From: Sinorhizobium fredii
Lineage (GTDB): Bacteria > Pseudomonadota > Alphaproteobacteria > Rhizobiales > Rhizobiaceae
Length of the DNA: 64,000 nt
Assembly (NCBI RefSeq): GCF_002944405.1
Contig: NZ_CP024310.1
Coordinates: 1,178,001-1,242,000 of the forward strand
Direction: 5' to 3'
Program-made: the position numbers and the translations under genes
In this document: positions 28,586 to 37,073 of the stretch, in pieces
How the letters are laid out: each line of letters starts with the position of its first letter
Numbering within the stretch: the stretch's first letter is position 1
The notes under the pieces: generated by a model
Told to the model about the DNA's origin: nothing
Database searches by the model: none
Seen by the model: only the letters and a program-made list of their open reading frames with translations

Positions 28586-29875
28586 TCAAGATCTTGCGAT
28601 CTGGCGGAATTGCGCGAGGCCGAGTCCGCAGCACAAGAAAATAGGGATCGTCCAATAGCGCGCGTACATATGCGGATTGAACAGGGCAATCGTCAGAAAA
28701 ACCACAATGGTCGTCGTCATCGCTGCCAGCGCCCTCTTATCTCCTCCGCCCCTTTTGAGCGTAAACCCATGCAGCAGGAGGACGGCCGAAAACATGATCC
28801 AGCCCAGGAGCGCGAGCAGCCCGCCTTCGACCCAGAGGAGAAGATAGAGATTGTGAACGGGAGCGGTTTGTACACTTCTCTCCCGGAACTCGTCCGCTCC
28901 CAAACCCACAAAGGCAATCTGCTTATCGGATATCGTCTGGAGTGCTTCCTCGATCAGCGCGGCTCTCGAAACGAACGTTCCCGCTTCGGATATGTCGCCG
29001 GAGGAAAGCGCGCCCAAAACACGCGTCTGAAATGTCTTGGGCAACAGGTCCTTGCTTCCAAAGCCCGCCACAGCCGCAACAAGTATGCCGCCGGCAAGCG
29101 CCAACCGTAGCAACAGCTTGGGCGTCGAAAGAAACGCCGTGAAGACGCCTAGGCAAAGCAACGTTACGAACAGACCGCTATTCGAGCTGGTAAGTATCAC
29201 CGTACCTATGAATATCGCTATTAGCGGTAAGGCGACGTATGACTTGATCCGGCCGGTCGCCCACAAGAAGAGCGGAATTGGCAGCGTCAGGGCATTCATC
29301 GCCGCAGCCAAGTTCGGGTTGCGAAGGACTGTCGCCAAACGCCGTCCACCGGTAACGACGCCCTTTCCTTCTCCAGGCACATAGCCAACCGTGTAGAAGG
29401 TAATGATGCCGTGAATATCGATGACAACCATGCTGACCAGGAAAATGGCCGCCAAACGATAGGCTACCCTGGGCTCATCTCGGATCAGAATGAACATCAG
29501 GAATACGTAGGCGAACAAATATTGCGCCGTCACGATCAGCCCTCGTTCGGGGCTGTCATGCAAGAGGCTGCCGACCATTAGCCCGACGAACAAGAGCGTG
29601 AACGCGATAAGCCAAAGCGGCGTTGCTTCGCCGAGCGGCTTGCTCCAGATCCGCCCGGTTATGAAAAGAAGAGAAAGACTGAGGCAGAAAAAGAAATCGC
29701 TGAGCGTAAAGAATAGCTCGGAAAACCGCAGTGTTGCATAGGGCGCCAGGAACACGCCCATATAGAGGAAGGCACGTTCGATTGCAGGCAAGGCCGGCGC
29801 GCGCAGGTGGGTATCGGAATGAATGTGAAGTGTCGTTGTTTTGCCTAGGTGTGACACTGTCGCCTCGCGCCGCAT
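28586..29875 (-). CDS. O-antigen ligase/polymerase-like protein (Wzy/WaaL family)
   Basis: A 429-residue integral membrane protein with about 10-12 hydrophobic helices. The large periplasmic loop leads to APVHNLYLLLWVEGGLLALLGW, the characteristic H-N-x-Y/F-L motif of the Wzy_C/WaaL family. In a locus with Wzx, Wzz and a phosphoglycosyltransferase it is most simply the repeat-unit polymerase. The alternative is ligase activity onto a lipid. It follows the glycosyltransferase gene by 12 bases. Confidence 0.88.
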   Translation of the reverse strand: MRREATVSHLGKTTTLHIHSDTHLRAPALPAIERAFLYMGVFLAPYATLRFSELFFTLSDFFFCLSLSLLFITGRIWSKPLGEATPLWLIAFTLLFVGLMVGSLLHDSPERGLIVTAQYLFAYVFLMFILIRDEPRVAYRLAAIFLVSMVVIDIHGIITFYTVGYVPGEGKGVVTGGRRLATVLRNPNLAAAMNALTLPIPLFLWATGRIKSYVALPLIAIFIGTVILTSSNSGLFVTLLCLGVFTAFLSTPKLLLRLALAGGILVAAVAGFGSKDLLPKTFQTRVLGALSSGDISEAGTFVSRAALIEEALQTISDKQIAFVGLGADEFRERSVQTAPVHNLYLLLWVEGGLLALLGWIMFSAVLLLHGFTLKRGGGDKRALAAMTTTIVVFLTIALFNPHMYARYWTIPIFLCCGLGLAQFRQIARS

Positions 29876-29887
29876 ATCACTGCCCCG

Positions 29888-31087
29888 TCACCGGCTATGG
29901 GCCTGCACTCGGTCGGCGCCTTTAATGCCGCCCGTGCGCAGCAGGTCTTCGTAGACCGCCGTGATTGCGTGCACGTGGCGCTCTATGCTGAAGCGGGCGC
30001 GTGCTTGGTTGCGCGCCGTTTCCACGATGTGCGCCAGATAGCCGGAGTCGCCGAACAGTTTTAGGCAAGCTCTTGCGAATTCGTCCGGATCCTCCGGGCG
30101 AACGAGCATGCCCGTTTCGCCGTCCTCTACGACCTCGGGATTGCCACCCGAATCTGCTGCAATGACCGGCGTTCCGAGCAGCATTGCTTCGACGAGCGTT
30201 CTTCCGAGCGGTTCGTTCACCGCCGTCACCAAAAGAGCATCCAGCCCCGCGATCCAAGGCTCGCCCGGATAGCGGAAACCCATGAAATGCACGCGGTCGC
30301 CGACCCCAAGGGCTTGCGCGCGCGATCTTGCGGCGTCGTCAAGCCCGTTCAGAGCGTTTCCCAGGAACAGCCCGGCAAACTCTAAACTCGGCTCCAGCCG
30401 CCGCAGAGCCGCAAGCACCTCGACGAAAAGGATTGGCCGCTTGCGATCGACCAGGGTTCCGACATATCCGAGGAGCCTTGTTTCCGGCGCGCACCCAATC
30501 GTGGCGATGATGTTTCTTCGACTGTCTTCCCGCTCGACCTCTTTCGCTTTCATGACGTCGAATGGACTATGGACGACGCTGCATTTGGCCGCCGCTGAAA
30601 TAAATCCAGGGCGTGGCGAGGCAAATTTCGAAACGGCCACGAGACGGTTCGGAAGCCAGGGCGCGATGCGTCGCAAGCCGAAGGACGTCGCGTCGCCACG
30701 GTGGTGCCAGAGGTGCTTCGATCCCGCCAATCGGGCTGCGAGACCCCACATGAGATGTGCGCGACCGTCGTTGGTGTGCACGATTGCGACGTCCCTGCCC
30801 CGCAAATATCTGACAAGCGCCGGAAGAGTGCGGGCGACATTGAGCGCCGCCGTGCCGTTGCGCGCGCCGGCCCGCTCCAGGCGGTTCAAGACGGGCGCTG
30901 GTTCAAAGTCGATACCTTCGCGGCGAAACAGTTCCGCCACCGGCCCCTCGGTATCATGGAGGACAACGAGCGGCGCGAACAACGGTTTCGGAAGATTTCG
31001 TATCAGTCCGAGGGCGGACAGATGACTGCCGCCTATGAAATCCCCGATGAAAGGAAAGCACACGGTCCGCGGCCGCCCGTTGCTCAT
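29888..31087 (-). CDS. Glycosyltransferase family 4
   Basis: A 399-residue GT-B glycosyltransferase with an N-terminal FIGDFIGGSHLSALGLI acceptor domain and the C-terminal E-x7-E motif in NEPLGRTLVEAMLLGTPVIA, followed by SGGNPEVVEDGETGML. It should add one sugar to the lipid-linked repeat unit at the cytoplasmic face. It lies between the Wzz-like gene (145 bases upstream) and the Wzy-like gene (12 bases downstream). Confidence 0.92.
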   Translation of the reverse strand: MSNGRPRTVCFPFIGDFIGGSHLSALGLIRNLPKPLFAPLVVLHDTEGPVAELFRREGIDFEPAPVLNRLERAGARNGTAALNVARTLPALVRYLRGRDVAIVHTNDGRAHLMWGLAARLAGSKHLWHHRGDATSFGLRRIAPWLPNRLVAVSKFASPRPGFISAAAKCSVVHSPFDVMKAKEVEREDSRRNIIATIGCAPETRLLGYVGTLVDRKRPILFVEVLAALRRLEPSLEFAGLFLGNALNGLDDAARSRAQALGVGDRVHFMGFRYPGEPWIAGLDALLVTAVNEPLGRTLVEAMLLGTPVIAADSGGNPEVVEDGETGMLVRPEDPDEFARACLKLFGDSGYLAHIVETARNQARARFSIERHVHAITAVYEDLLRTGGIKGADRVQAHSR

Positions 31088-31232
31088 GTTGGATTCTCCG
31101 TTCTACAACAAACGCTGGAGCCGAGACCGACGGAAAGCTTGTGGGCCCGCCCTTTCAGACGATCTCCTCCGACAGACGAGCCTTGCTCGGTTTCAGCAAA
31201 TACGAGCGCCGGCCCGGCTTCGGGTTGCCGAA

Positions 31233-33242
31233 TTACACCATCTTCGACGGAGAATTGGGCGCGGCTCTCACCGAAAGGACCGACGAGGTATTCGTTTCCT
31301 TGATCGGGCGATCGGCGATCGCACCATTTCCGCGGGACCGGCTCCTGATCCATCCACCCGCCGGAAAACGCCTCGAGGTTATCACGTAGCCTCCGTAGCG
31401 GTGGCGTCTATGAATGTCAGGATTGACTTGATTGATTGCCGTGCCGATCAGTGGCGCATGATTCATCCGAAGCTGGGAAACGGCCACCAACAATTGGTCC
31501 TCGGTTGTCTCGCCCCAGGACACCATCAGGATGACCCCGTCGACAAAGGGTGCGAGCCAAGTCGCATCGCCCGAGCTGAGGACGGGCGGGGCGTGAAGCA
31601 CAATGAAATCATACCCGCTCTGCCTGAGCGCCTGGATCAGTTCACATAGCTTGTCGGAGTCGATGAGTCTGAACGGCTCCGTCATTGCCAGCGTCGCGTC
31701 GAGATAACCTAGGCCCGGCAAGGTCGGAATCGTTTGCACGACATCGGCGAGGGTCGCTTCATTGTTGAGATAGCGCTCGAGGAGTTCGGGTGAGCGCCCC
31801 ATGCTCTTCAAAAAGGGAATGCTGTGCTGATGGAAGTCCAGGTTCACGAAGGCGGTGGGGCGGCCGTCTGCGGCCGCCGCCGTTGCAATTCCCCACGCAG
31901 TCGATGCGTTTGCAATGTTGTGACGGCATGAGGTGACCATCACGACGCGATGCAGCTGCTTGGCTTCCGAGAAGCGGGACGCCATATAGATCGAACGCTC
32001 CGCTTCGGCCGATGTCACATTGCTCCAGTCCGGTATGCATGACGATCGCTTGGTGCCGTGCGACGAAAAATGTTTCGGGATTTTCGGCACATAGCCCAAG
32101 TTGGGAATTCTCAGGAGTTCGGCGGTGCGCTGGCCGCTGCGGATTCGCGTATCAGTCGCCTCGAACAGGAGGGCGAGCAAGAAGGCCAACAAGGTCGACC
32201 CGGCAAATGTCGCCGGAACAATGATGCTTGCCTTGGGAAAGGATGGTGAATTCGGGAGTTCCGCCGCCGATACGATCCGGGCGCTCGGCTTCAGCGATTC
32301 CGCCTCAAGGTCCAACAAGATGCGCCGAACCTCCTCTTCGATCATGCTGCGTACGCCCGCGATTTGCGAATCTGCATCGATCATCTGAGGGTGGTTCTTG
32401 CCGAACTTCGCCGCGATCTCCGCTTTGCTCTGCAGCAATCGGGCCTCTTCTGCCCGCAATGTGACCAGAAGCGGCTGCGTCATGCTTTGCCGGAGGAACC
32501 CGACCGCGCCGCCCGTATTAATGGCCCGCTGCTTGTCGGCGATCCGCTCGTCCTGCTTGAATTCGAGCGAGGATTCGACGTACAGCTTGGCAATCGTATT
32601 GGCGATTTCCTGAGCGAGCCTGGGACTGGGATTCGATACGGTAATTCTTACCGCAAGGCTCTCTCCGGTCCGGCTGACATTGAGCTGGGGCAGCAGTGTC
32701 GAGATTGCGCGGTCCCGTTGAGCTTTCAGATCCGGCAGAGTTCTGACCGGATCGGGCGACTGATCGATTCCGATTATTCCCTGTAAGTACGCAAGAAGTC
32801 CGCCACCGATGTTTTGCGGTTGTTTGGCCTGGCGAGCATAGGGGTTGAAGCTGGGATTGTTGATGAGCTCCAATCTGTCGACCACGCGGCCGGCAAATTG
32901 TCTGGACTGCAAGACATCCATCTCGGTTTCTGCTGCAGAGCGATCACGGTCGACGGTCGTCAAAGAAGCGTCAGTAGCAAACGGTCGAACGTCTTTCCGC
33001 TCGAGCACGACTTCAGAACTGGCCGTGTAGGTTTTTGGCAGCGTGAATGATGCGATCGCAGAGAGCAAAGTGCACCCGACGATCACTGTCGCAAGGAGCC
33101 GCATGCGCCGTTTGACGAGCGCCCAAGCATCTAGCAGACCTACCGAATTCCCATTGCGCTGAACGGCAAGCTCAACGCTTTCTCGGTAGTGGGAGCGAGC
33201 AGAGAGGCTGCCATTAGAAACGAACGTCGTCATGGAAACCAT
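31233..33242 (-). CDS. Wzz/ExoP-like co-polymerase with degenerate tyrosine-kinase domain
   Basis: A 669-residue polysaccharide co-polymerase. The N-terminal Wzz domain has a first helix at about residues 48-67, a long periplasmic coiled coil, and a second helix near residues 345-370 preceded by the proline-rich PNSPSFPKASIIVP. The C-terminal part aligns with the BY-kinase domain of ExoP. However, Walker A is missing its GK[ST] (TSCRHNIANASTAWGIA near residue 436), the A' motif is VNLDFHQHS and Walker B is FIVLHAPPVLSSGDA. No C-terminal tyrosine cluster is present. It probably controls chain length without kinase activity. ATG at 33240-33242 is chosen; 33231-33233 is possible. Confidence 0.9.
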   Translation of the reverse strand: MVSMTTFVSNGSLSARSHYRESVELAVQRNGNSVGLLDAWALVKRRMRLLATVIVGCTLLSAIASFTLPKTYTASSEVVLERKDVRPFATDASLTTVDRDRSAAETEMDVLQSRQFAGRVVDRLELINNPSFNPYARQAKQPQNIGGGLLAYLQGIIGIDQSPDPVRTLPDLKAQRDRAISTLLPQLNVSRTGESLAVRITVSNPSPRLAQEIANTIAKLYVESSLEFKQDERIADKQRAINTGGAVGFLRQSMTQPLLVTLRAEEARLLQSKAEIAAKFGKNHPQMIDADSQIAGVRSMIEEEVRRILLDLEAESLKPSARIVSAAELPNSPSFPKASIIVPATFAGSTLLAFLLALLFEATDTRIRSGQRTAELLRIPNLGYVPKIPKHFSSHGTKRSSCIPDWSNVTSAEAERSIYMASRFSEAKQLHRVVMVTSCRHNIANASTAWGIATAAAADGRPTAFVNLDFHQHSIPFLKSMGRSPELLERYLNNEATLADVVQTIPTLPGLGYLDATLAMTEPFRLIDSDKLCELIQALRQSGYDFIVLHAPPVLSSGDATWLAPFVDGVILMVSWGETTEDQLLVAVSQLRMNHAPLIGTAINQVNPDIHRRHRYGGYVITSRRFPAGGWIRSRSRGNGAIADRPIKETNTSSVLSVRAAPNSPSKMV

Positions 33243-33615
33243 CTTAAGCAACAATTTTCGCTATCGTTCTAGATTAGTGAAATGTTTAGTAGGGCGCAAT
33301 AATTTAGTTCCCCATCGCCACCTGTAGTTTCGGAAGCTACGTATATCTTATTCAATCGCTTCATCTTTTAGCCATTTCTTGGCGCGAATACGGCGGGTCA
33401 CCAATTCTGAAACGCCGCTTCATCCGAGGGCAAGGGCGGCCGCCTTCTCCTTTCGCGGCGCAAATCCAAGGTGCTGTCGCGGCGGACTTGTCTGGTTCCT
33501 GCACTGGACATCATGGTCGTCCTTGGAGTTCAATGCGGCCAGCATAGCATCACATCGTTCGTTGCCGCCGGGAAATGACATCCCGCGCTCGTCGATAGTC
33601 GGCGGTTGTTGGATC
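33243..33615. other. Divergent AT-rich intergenic region, wzz-like / formyltransferase genes
   Basis: This 373-base region separates the divergent Wzz-like operon and the formyltransferase gene. Its first half is notably AT-rich, as expected for a promoter. The formyltransferase frame stays open leftwards to 33379, but the extension lacks similarity to the family. No clear boxes were identified. Confidence 0.45.
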
Positions 33616-34530
33616 ATGCGTATCGTTTTCGTCGGTGCCGTGGAGAGCTCCGTAATCGCTCTCGAAGCGCTCATAAGGATGGGGCGCGCTCCTACGCTCG
33701 TTGTCACCCTGCCGCCTGAGCTGGCCGGGCGCCACTCCGATTTTGCCGATTTGGGGGCCATGGGGCGCGCCGCCGGTTGCGCCGTTCGCTACGCGTCGGA
33801 TATCAATCAGCCGGACGTGCTGGAGGCGATGGCGGCGGTCGAGCCCGACCTCACCTTCGTCATCGGCTGGTCGCAGGTCTGCAGGCAGGCCTTTCGAGAT
33901 GTCGCGCGCCTGGGTACGATCGGGTTCCATCCTGCCGCCTTGCCGCGTCTGCGCGGTCGCGCGGTCATTCCCTGGACGATATTGCGCGGCGAGGAAGTGA
34001 CCGGATCAACGCTGTTCTGGCTGGATGAAGGCATCGATTCCGGCCCGATCTTGCTTCAGCGGCTGTTCGCCGTCGCGGCCGACGAAACCGCTCGCAACCT
34101 CTATGCAAAGCACACAACGAATTTGCGCGAGATGGTGGTCGAGGCGATCGCGCTCGTCGAGACGGATAATCCCCCACGGAGAGAGCAGGATCATGACCAG
34201 GCGAGCTATTGTGCGAAGCGAAGCGCCGAGGACGGCCTGATCGACTGGAATGCGTCCGCCGTCTCCGTGCTCCGGCTGATCCGTGCAGTCGGCGCCCCCT
34301 ACCCCGGTGCATTTTCCTTTTACAGCGGCGAGCGGGTCCGTATCGACGCAGCCGTGGAGTTCGAGAACGCCGGCCGTTACATCGGTTTGGTCGGACAGGT
34401 TCAATGCCATTCAAAACGCGGATTCGTCGTTCTATGCGGCGACGGCGCGTGCATCGAGGTGGTGGCCTGGGCCTCCCCGACTGGCAGGCGCCCGGCGGTA
34501 CACGGCAGATTCCGTCCACATGCGCCTTAG
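33616..34530 (+). CDS. Formyltransferase-like protein (sugar N-formyltransferase candidate)
   Basis: A 304-residue protein of the formyltransferase fold (relatives: Fmt, ArnA N-domain, sugar N-formyltransferases). MRIVFVGAVESS starts the Rossmann-like domain. The catalytic region reads GTIGFHPAALPRLRGRAVIP and LDEGIDSGPILLQ: the His and Asp of the Asn-His-Asp triad are present, but the Asn position is Gly. A C-terminal OB-like domain follows. With the dehydratase and DegT genes nearby it may formylate a 4-amino sugar using N10-formyl-THF (inference). ATG at 33616 with GGAT upstream gives the family's length. Confidence 0.85.
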   Translation: MRIVFVGAVESSVIALEALIRMGRAPTLVVTLPPELAGRHSDFADLGAMGRAAGCAVRYASDINQPDVLEAMAAVEPDLTFVIGWSQVCRQAFRDVARLGTIGFHPAALPRLRGRAVIPWTILRGEEVTGSTLFWLDEGIDSGPILLQRLFAVAADETARNLYAKHTTNLREMVVEAIALVETDNPPRREQDHDQASYCAKRSAEDGLIDWNASAVSVLRLIRAVGAPYPGAFSFYSGERVRIDAAVEFENAGRYIGLVGQVQCHSKRGFVVLCGDGACIEVVAWASPTGRRPAVHGRFRPHAP

Positions 34531-34668
34531 GACTAGCCGAGGCGGCTTTCGTCTCCGGAGCCGGAAAGTCGGCAACGAATCTGGTCTTTGGAAATGCAAT
34601 TCGACATAATCCCCTCTGGCCTGCCGAAAGACCGGGGTTGATTGCCTGCCTGAAGAGAGGACTTGGCG

Positions 34669-36429
34669 GTGAAGTACTGGGCCTCCGCGATTTCCACAGT
34701 GCGGGCCGAAAACGGGTTGGCCCCGGCGACCAATCGACAGACTTGGATCAATACATTCCGGGCTCGCTCGGACGCGGTCATCGCCATCGCTCGCATCGTC
34801 CTGGCGATCGGCAGCCTGTGGATTACATGGCTCGATGCCGCCATCTGGCCCGCGCGCTCGCAACTCGTTTTCTGGCTGCTCGTCGCTTATCTCGCTTACG
34901 CCATCGCTGCAGCCCATTTCGTTTGGAAGGCCCAGGTCCATAGGGTCCGCGGGACCCTCGTGCGGCATATCATCGACGTCGCCACTTTGGTTGCCCTGGC
35001 GCTGCTTACCGGCCGGGTGTCTGGCCCGGTCTTCATGCTCATGCCGTTCGTCCAGCTGACAGCGACGCTGCACTGGCTCTGGCGCGGTGCCTTGTGGACC
35101 GGTTTCATCGGCGTGGCGATCCTCGCATATCTGGCGCTTTCGAATACCGTCTGGCCCTTCAACTCGGACGTCGACGCGGCAGTCGCGCTGTCGTTCATAC
35201 TCTTCCTGCTGACGGCAACGGTTCTTCTCACATGGCTCGGGACTCATCAGGAGGCGGTGCGCTCCGAGTTGTTGCGGCTCGTCGAGCGGACGCCCGGCGC
35301 GCCCGACGGGCGTGATTGGCCGGCCGAGGCGGCGCTGGATTATGCCGCGCAGGTGATGCGCGTCGGCCGCGCACTGCTGATCTGGAGTGACGGCGACGAA
35401 CCCTGGACCCATCTTGCCACATGGGAGAACGGCGCATGCGAGGTGAGGCATTTGTCGCCGACCGCCTATCTGCCGTGGACACCCGAAGCGCTGGAGCATG
35501 CAAGTCTTCTGATCATCGACGCAAAGCGATCGCGAGCCCTCATTCACCGCGGCGAGGGACGTTTCGATCGATGGCGCGGAGACGAGTTGCCGGCGTCCCC
35601 CGCCCTCGTCGCCGAATTCTCGATCACTTCGGCGATTTCGGTGCAGTTCCACGCGAGCGACGTCGAGGCGCGCCTGTTTCTCCTCGATCCCCCTGCCCCG
35701 ACACTCGACGACGTTGCCATGGCGGAAATTGTCGCCGACCGGCTGAAGACGCTTTTCGAGCAAGCAATTTTGCTGCGCCGTCTCAGCGACGCAGCCGCCC
35801 TTGAGGAACGCATCAAGATCGGACGAGATATACACGATGGGGTGCTGCAAACCCTGGCGGGCATGGCCTTGCAGCTGCAAAGCCTGCGCTCGTCGAAGGC
35901 CGAGCCCGAGGAGATCGACAGGCGTCTGATGGCCTTGCAAGCCATGCTATACGACGAACAAAGAGAGCTCCGCGCTCTCATTCGCGCGCTCGAACCGGGA
36001 TCCGATCACGGCGGCGCGAAGGACTCGCCGCTGGTGGTGCGATTGGAGGCACTGGCCAAGCGCTTGCGGCGGCAATGGTCGATCGACTTTCGCTTCCTTC
36101 TGGAACCCGAAGACCTCCGCTTGCCGTCATCGATCATCGACGAACTGATGCGGATGATTGCAGAGGCGACGGCCAATGCGGCACGTCATGGGCATGCAAG
36201 AACGCTCGAGGCCCGGCTCCGGCTCGACGGCGGGGCCGTGGTCCTCACCGTGGACGATGACGGAACGGGCTTCGGCTTTGACCGGCGCCTCGAGCATGCG
36301 GAGCTGGAGAGCAGCAAGGTCGGTCCGCGGAGCCTTCGAGAGCGCGTGGCGACCTGGGGAGGAGAACTCTCGATCGACAGGGTGGAGCAATGGACTCGGA
36401 TAACCATCAAGATACCGGCCCATCCGTGA
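34669..36429 (+). CDS. Sensor histidine kinase, NarX/LuxR-partner type (HisKA_3)
   Basis: A 586-residue membrane sensor kinase. Five or six hydrophobic helices fill residues 35-190, followed by a GAF-like region. The HisKA_3 dimerisation helix is KIGRDIHDGVLQTLAGMALQ, with the phospho-acceptor His389. A C-terminal HATPase_c domain has EATANAARHGHA (N box) and DDDGTGFGF (G1). GTG at 34669, seven bases after AGAGGA, is the likely start; TTG at 34663 is possible. Its end overlaps the response regulator gene by 40 bases, so the two form a cognate pair. Confidence 0.9.
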   Translation: MKYWASAISTVRAENGLAPATNRQTWINTFRARSDAVIAIARIVLAIGSLWITWLDAAIWPARSQLVFWLLVAYLAYAIAAAHFVWKAQVHRVRGTLVRHIIDVATLVALALLTGRVSGPVFMLMPFVQLTATLHWLWRGALWTGFIGVAILAYLALSNTVWPFNSDVDAAVALSFILFLLTATVLLTWLGTHQEAVRSELLRLVERTPGAPDGRDWPAEAALDYAAQVMRVGRALLIWSDGDEPWTHLATWENGACEVRHLSPTAYLPWTPEALEHASLLIIDAKRSRALIHRGEGRFDRWRGDELPASPALVAEFSITSAISVQFHASDVEARLFLLDPPAPTLDDVAMAEIVADRLKTLFEQAILLRRLSDAAALEERIKIGRDIHDGVLQTLAGMALQLQSLRSSKAEPEEIDRRLMALQAMLYDEQRELRALIRALEPGSDHGGAKDSPLVVRLEALAKRLRRQWSIDFRFLLEPEDLRLPSSIIDELMRMIAEATANAARHGHARTLEARLRLDGGAVVLTVDDDGTGFGFDRRLEHAELESSKVGPRSLRERVATWGGELSIDRVEQWTRITIKIPAHP

Positions 36430-37070
36430 GCCCGCGTATCGTGGTCGTCGACGACCACCTGATCGTCCTGGACGGGTTGCGCCGCTTGATCGACGCCGAG
36501 CCCGGCTGGCAAGTGGTTGCAACATGCAAAACGGCTGCCGAGGCGCTCGAGGTCGTCTCGACCCGGCCGGTCGACCTGGTCGTCGCCGATCTGCGAATGC
36601 CCGAAATCGACGGCCTCGACCTCATTCGCCGCCTGCACGGCGATCGGCCGGAACTCGCCTGCGTCCTTCTGACCGCCGATATCAGCGATCAGGAACTTGC
36701 CGAGGCGATGAGAATTGGTGTGCGCGGCATCGTTCTCAAGGAACAGGCGCCAAGTGCGCTTGTCGAGTGCATTCGGGCGGTGATGGCCGGCCGAACGTCT
36801 GTCGTGGATCAAGGTTTGACTGCGGAGATCGATCGAATTCGTGAACGCGACATCGAACGCCGCGCGGTCATGCAGAAGTTGACCCCGCGTGAACTCGAGA
36901 TTTCCCGCCTTGCGGCAGCAGGTTTGCGCAGCCGCGAAATAGCCCTGCGGCTTGGAATAGCACCCGGCACCGTCAAGCTTCACCTTCATAGCGTCTACAG
37001 CAAGCTCAACATCACGACCCGCGTGGAGCTCGCCAATATTTCTCAGCGGCTGCAGCTAGGTTCGAATTGA
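36390..37070 (+). CDS. Response regulator, NarL/FixJ family
   Basis: A 226-residue transcription factor. The receiver domain has acidic D21/D22, phospho-acceptor D67 in VVADLRMPE, and K117-like LKEQAP. A C-terminal LuxR-type helix-turn-helix reads LTPRELEISRLAAAGLRSRE and APGTVKLHLHSVYSKL. It overlaps the kinase gene by 40 bases. Its target genes are unknown; its position inside the polysaccharide locus makes those genes likely targets (inference). It ends three bases before the convergent SGNH-like gene. Confidence 0.93.
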   Translation: MDSDNHQDTGPSVSPRIVVVDDHLIVLDGLRRLIDAEPGWQVVATCKTAAEALEVVSTRPVDLVVADLRMPEIDGLDLIRRLHGDRPELACVLLTADISDQELAEAMRIGVRGIVLKEQAPSALVECIRAVMAGRTSVVDQGLTAEIDRIRERDIERRAVMQKLTPRELEISRLAAAGLRSREIALRLGIAPGTVKLHLHSVYSKLNITTRVELANISQRLQLGSN

Positions 37071-37073
37071 TCA

